A stretch of DNA of 64,000 nt from Bolinopsis microptera (lineage: Eukaryota > Ctenophora > Tentaculata > Lobata > Bolinopsidae): positions 5,084,001-5,148,000 of the forward strand of contig NC_087074.1 in NCBI RefSeq assembly GCF_026151205.1. The letters run 5' to 3'. Made by a program: the position numbers and the translations under genes. Positions 59,576 through 64,000 of the stretch are shown here, one piece after another. The notes beneath the pieces are model-generated. The model saw only the letters and a list, made by a program, of their open reading frames with translations, was not told the origin of the DNA and did not search any database. The first letter of the stretch is position 1, and each line of letters opens with the position of its first letter.

Positions 59576-60675
59576 CCCCTTGAATGCCCTTTCTCGATAA
59601 TTTCCACATAATGGCATCGCGGTGCGATCTTCTCCGTCATATTGTCACTCATATTTGCTCCTTGAATTGAGCTCCTTTATTTTATGATTCATTAATATCC
59701 CTGCAAACCCAGTCCCTGAGGTTCTTTCATTATCCTTTACCTTCAGTTATCGGTCTGTGCTCAATGAATAGTGGAATAGTGTAGATTTGTAAATAGTGCT
59801 CGGTTATTAGTTGTTAAACGTGGCCTTGCTTAGAGCAGGAGTTTTTAGTTAGTGTAGGTGTCTTGCTACGGCTGCCCATTTCCCTCGCATCTCAGTTACC
59901 GCAACATCCATCACCTTTTCATGTGAATTGTCGTCAAGTTTCACCGGTAGTTTCCAGCCTGTGCCAGGTTGCAGATCATTAACCCTAATACTCCCTGGTC
60001 TACCAGTTCCCACTTCCCACCCTTAGTTCCCATTGCAAGTTCCCACTGCAAGTTCCCAGCCCAGCTCCGTGATCTAGCAGTTGAGAGTTCCCAGAGTCCG
60101 GTGCCACATCTGTCTCTGAAAATGCGGGCTGAGTCCGGTCATTACACGGCTCACATTCCTACTATTCGGAGAGACAGCTGATTTAAAAGCTGTTGTGTCA
60201 TGAGCTCCATGACTGACGTGTTCTGTAGTTTGCATTTGCCCTTTTACCCTTGCTCCCTCGTTTGTTGGCCACTTCGGAAGTATGTCAAGTTTTGGTTTCG
60301 TCCAATCCCCTCCTATTCGTATCCTTAGAGAGATCCTCGGAGAGAACGGGAGAATTTCGGTAAATCTTAAAATGGAGTGACATTTGATAGCTGAAGCTTG
60401 ACAAGTACACTTGTACACTCTCCCAGTACGCTTAATGTGTGCGTGTTTGTGCGTGTGTGCGTGTGTACGTGTGTGTTTCAGTGCCCATCTCAGTCGCCTA
60501 TTTCTACAGACGGTTATAAAGTTTGCTTCATCGCCGTTTCGAGTGCCAGGAATTGCAGCTGCTAAGTTTGACAGCGTGTGTACTGCACTCTATCCCGCAG
60601 AGTTAAACTTTGGTTTGAATTGTTGTTTATGGGTTCTTGTTACTTGTGTCCTGCTGAGTATGTAGTACATCATAA
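59576..60675. other. intergenic DNA, moderately GC-rich
   Basis: Short GT-rich simple repeat near 60437-60475 and a TTCCCA(C)TTGCAAG repeat near 60010-60060. No supported gene. Confidence 0.4.
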
Positions 60676-60800
60676 TACTACACTTTTACATATTACTAGT
60701 CACTACGCTCAATACGACACTTTTACATATTACTAGTCACTACGCTCAATACGACACTTTTACATATTACTAGTCACTACGCTCAATACGACACTTTTAC
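60676..60800. repeat. 38-bp tandem repeat, 3.3 copies
   Basis: Unit contains ACACTTTTACATATTACTAG followed by TCACTACGCTCAATACG. The copies are nearly identical. Confidence 0.9.
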
Positions 60801-62317
60801 TTTATTATTATGAGAACCACGCACAATACCTCACTTTCACTTTACTTCACATTGGACGTATCTTATCAATATCTGACTACTGACTAGCCCATTTTTATGT
60901 AATGCTACAGAACTTCGGTGTAATGTTGTTTTGCTGATTTCACCCTGGTTACCATAACAACGCCCCGGTTTCCATAACAACAATCATTTTGTCATGACAG
61001 CAATATTTTTCCACAATCACACTTTGTTTTTGTCATCATAATATCAATTTACAAATTTACAATAGAAATTTACAATAGAAAACTCATAAAAAAACTGTTA
61101 TTACGACAGCACGTCAGTGACGAAATTGCCGTGACGAAATTCAACTTATCACAGAAAATGTGGAGTAACCAATGCAATAACTGTAACAGTAACTATCGTG
61201 CGGGCCCTTGTAGGTCTATACAATCAGGCCTTTTAACTATTTGACTTCTACTTGCACTCAGGAACACACCTTGAATCACGAAACTAAGTTATTGCGCCAT
61301 TAGATTTAATGCATCGAGGATAGCAGTCATCATAAGGTTTTTAATGACGTCTGCAGTGACGACATTAAAATGGTTTACATCTAAAAGTGCTTAAAAGCTT
61401 GCATTACCATCTGTTGTGAACTAACGCATCTCATTTCTTCTCCCGTCAACTCCGACAGTTTTGTTCAATATTTTGTTCTTCAAGGGTATACTAACTTATG
61501 CAAACTTATGTGGGGCAACTTTTTGGCCCCCAGCCATTTTACCCACTCTCATAACTTTCAATAGTTAAACTAGGGGTTCGTGGTAAAGGTTAAGAGTTTC
61601 TAGTCAAGTTTACTTTAACAGTCGATATAAAACATCGGAAATGTCGAGGTCACAAAGTCATGGTCCAAGTGTCAACAGAGTTTGTTTTCCTTTGTCCGAG
61701 TATAATTGAGTGGCGGATCTAACAGTTGATTTGTTTTGGTGCATTACACACCACATGACTGCAAGTTCTCAAATAACCCGGAGTAGGAGGACGTCATTTG
61801 TTGTTTAGTACTGGGCTCCCTTATCAGCACGGGGTAACCGTGGTAACATTGTGGCGTTGTTATCAGTACATTAAATGGAGTAGTACATTAACTAGTTAAC
61901 AGTGTCCCAGTACTCCCTTGAGAAACCCCAGAGCTCCAGGTTTGTCGTGAGAACGATCCTCCTGCCCTCCTGCCCCTTCCTTATCAGTCCTGACCGCTGT
62001 AATTCACAGCGTAGACAATGAAAAATTAAACTTACAATCGTCTAAGGAAGATTAATTACTATCCTTTATGGAACTGTTCGTCAGGACCCCTCTCTCTCTC
62101 TCCCCCCGAACCCAAGACTTGAGGAGCCGGGAGGAATGCTGACCTGACCAGGGACCACGATAAGGGTGCTCCCTCCACATATTACAACATTCACTTCTCA
62201 GCCAAACTGCCTCCCCTCACCTCCATGTCATCGGTTTAAGCATTAGCAATCCTATTAAATTAGCAATCTTATTAAACTTGTTAGAGGCCTGTCTGGACAA
62301 TGGTCTCCGTCATATCT
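60801..62317. other. upstream region of the T-box gene
   Basis: No coding region. Several TGACG-type motifs and a CTCTCTCTC tract near 62090 are present. It probably includes regulatory DNA of the T-box gene. Confidence 0.4.
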
Positions 62318-62326
62318 TATATAAAG
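62318..62326 (+). promoter_or_regulatory. candidate TATA box of the T-box gene
   Basis: TATATAAAG about 450 bp before the ATG at 62777. Distance would give a leader of about 420 nt; not tested. Confidence 0.3.
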
Positions 62327-62776
62327 ACAACACATTCTCCGTGAAAATGACGGGTTTTGTGTGGATGAAACAGGAAATTAAGGTCTTGTTGAGTGTAAAC
62401 ACGTACCGTCAATAAATATCAGACCATATGGGATGAGGGAGGTAGAAAAAAGGGCCAGATAATTCTAGAAATATTTATTTATAAAGCAGAACCACTATCA
62501 GTTAGCTCTTTAAAAATGTCGACTTTATTAGTTATTGGTTTTAAAGCACTTAATCATTTCCTAAAAGCCTTTCAATAAATTAACACTTTTAACGAAACTT
62601 TTATTAACGAAAAAATACACTTTTATACTGTTTTACAATTGATATACAAATTATGCTTAGAATTTTAGCTCTTTGAGTTTATGAAACAAACTCTGACAAT
62701 GTAATGCCAAAGGCACCCTTTTAGGACTCGGTCCTAACGATGTCATTCCCTTTAGAAAGAGCACTAGTTTTGCTGG

Positions 62777-63611
62777 ATGTCCATGGTAGCCCTACTCAAC
62801 GCTTCAATGGAGGCTTATGATCCCAGCAGGTTATCTACACGTGCCAACGCCTTCTCAGTCGAGTCCCTCGTTAATAGCGAGGAGTTCAACGGCTACACCA
62901 CGCAACCAGCAGCTTTCGAAACATGTGAGTAGTCCCCGCAGACACTGCAGCTAGCAGGCGTCCTTTTGTGAAAATATGCACTAGCAGGCGTTCTTTGTGA
63001 ATGTATGTGCTAACAGGCGATCTGTGGCGGATGTATCTGTTAACAGGCGTTATGTGGTGAATTTATCCGCTAGCAGTAACAGGCGTTAACCTGTAAATGC
63101 CGTTGAAACGATCTACATTCGACTGGTCAGAGCGTCAATCAGCTGATTTTAACGTCTGGCCCTGAAGTTCCAAAACCCAAGTCTAGACCAGCTCTCGATG
63201 ACATTAATTGATAGACAAGTTTTTTACGATATAAAGAGTTACGTATAATTTTACAGAAATAAGTATAATTCTACAGAAATCTTTTCAATCACATGATGAA
63301 ACGTGCAACACGTAAAATAATCTAGCCTAGTAGTTAATCACATGATGGAGATGTAAGAGAGCTAACAGTAGGATTTGTTCAGGTGCGGGCCCGGGGACCC
63401 CACGACAGTACCAGGAATATTACTCCCCAGAACAGACCCCCGACCAGCAGCAGCAACAACAACAACAACCCAGCAACCCGACCACAGAGATAAAGCAGGA
63501 ACTTCCAACTCATCCTCTCCTCGCTAACGTATCCATCCACCTCGACGCTAAGGACCTCTGGGACCAGTTCCACATCATTGGGACGGAAATGATCGTGACT
63601 AAAGCGGGAAG
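62777..63611 (+). CDS. T-box transcription factor, 5' exons (Tbx1/15/20-like subfamily)
   Basis: Two exons: 62777-62924 (donor GTGAGT, phase 1) and 63383-63611 (acceptor GTTCAG, donor GTATGT); the gene continues past the window. Residues 25-32 are AFSVESLV, an eh1-like Groucho/TLE-binding motif preceded by RLSTRAN. This N-terminal pattern is typical of Tbx15/18/20/22-type proteins. A run of eight Gln (residues about 72-79) and an IKQE sumoylation-type motif follow. The T-box DNA-binding domain begins near residue 99 and shows [19 protein letters not shown], diagnostic for the family. The rest (RMFP onward) must lie on later exons. The protein is expected to act as a nuclear regulator of development, possibly a repressor. 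Subfamily assignment is uncertain because only the first 20 or so T-box residues are visible. Confidence 0.9.
62948..63100. repeat. CTAGCAGGCGTT repeat in T-box intron 1
   Basis: About five degenerate copies of a 35-bp unit carrying CTA(G/A)CAGGCG(T/A)TC within the intron 62925-63382. Confidence 0.7.
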
Positions 63612-64000
63612 GTATGTTTATTGAGGCAATGTTTCAGATAAGTTCGATTTTCTAACCACATCTTATCATCCTGCATTTTGTCATTGTGGTAATATTATTC
63701 ATTTAGGTATAGTCCATTTCACCACAGTCTTGATCCCAGAGATGATAAAAGATGATCTCTCTTCATCACCCATAAAATTTTGCGTCCCATCCAGCGCTAC
63801 AAAAATTAATGTGGATGCGGGAGCTGGGTTACCCCAGTAATCTGTACTGTCTCGATGGATCTATCCTGGAAAGTCTGGTTATTAAAGAAGAAGGGACTGA
63901 TTTAGAACTCAGGGTACGAGTGTTCTGGCAGTCATCGCACTTTTCAGTCATGACATGTGTGCCGGCTCTCTCTAGGATACATGAGATGCGAGGATAATTT
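63612..64000 (+). other. start of T-box intron 2
   Basis: Begins GTATGT. No sequence encoding the next T-box segment is visible before the window ends, and the short frame at 63809-63997 does not resemble a T-box. Confidence 0.6.

Overview
The window is intron-rich, AT-rich animal nuclear DNA. It carries a T-box transcription factor, a CXXC zinc-finger protein, a polo-box protein and secreted proteins built from sushi, Ig and cysteine-rich modules, all split by GT-AG introns. That mix points to a metazoan. The short genes, many tandem minisatellites and many small inverted-repeat transposons suggest an invertebrate or non-bilaterian animal. I cannot name the species. All gene models are hand-spliced from reading frames, splice sites and intron phases.

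Left part (1-9730): a 531-bp direct repeat and a small hAT-type MITE precede a plus-strand gene for an AT-hook/CXXC nuclear protein (exons 2438-9730). Its large intron holds a 14-bp GTAC-rich tandem array. Region 9731-13710 has no gene but contains an eight-copy hairpin array next to a TATA-like box and a dense CRE/E-box palindrome.

Middle (13711-35393): an acidic nuclear protein (13711-16096) is followed about 100 bp later by a long gene (16193-35393). That gene encodes Cys-rich N-terminal exons, a very long disordered region and a C-terminal pair of polo boxes, with no kinase domain in front. The 12.1-kb intron between the two polo-box exons contains, on the opposite strand, two related secreted-protein genes: 33363-28279 with signal peptide, cysteine-rich, sushi, Ig, Ig, unknown domain and sushi; and 26437-25087 with signal peptide, unknown domain and sushi. 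It also holds a MITE, a LINE fragment and tandem arrays rich in CACGTG.

Right part (35394-62776): a gene desert full of transposon remains. It includes a candidate 4.9-kb element with a 2.5-kb pyrimidine-rich minisatellite and a frameshifted transposon-like ORF, a new MITE family with 8-bp target duplications, a GC-rich hairpin insertion, tandem fold-back units, and a 1152-bp element with perfect 31-bp terminal inverted repeats. From about 52 kb the DNA is quieter and probably forms the upstream region of the T-box gene. The first two coding exons of that gene (62777-62924 and 63383-63611) are present, and the gene runs off the right edge.

Several coding regions show single-base frame breaks (near 15.1, 20.5 and 33.1 kb). 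These could be assembly indels, small unrecognised introns or real decay, so the affected models are provisional.
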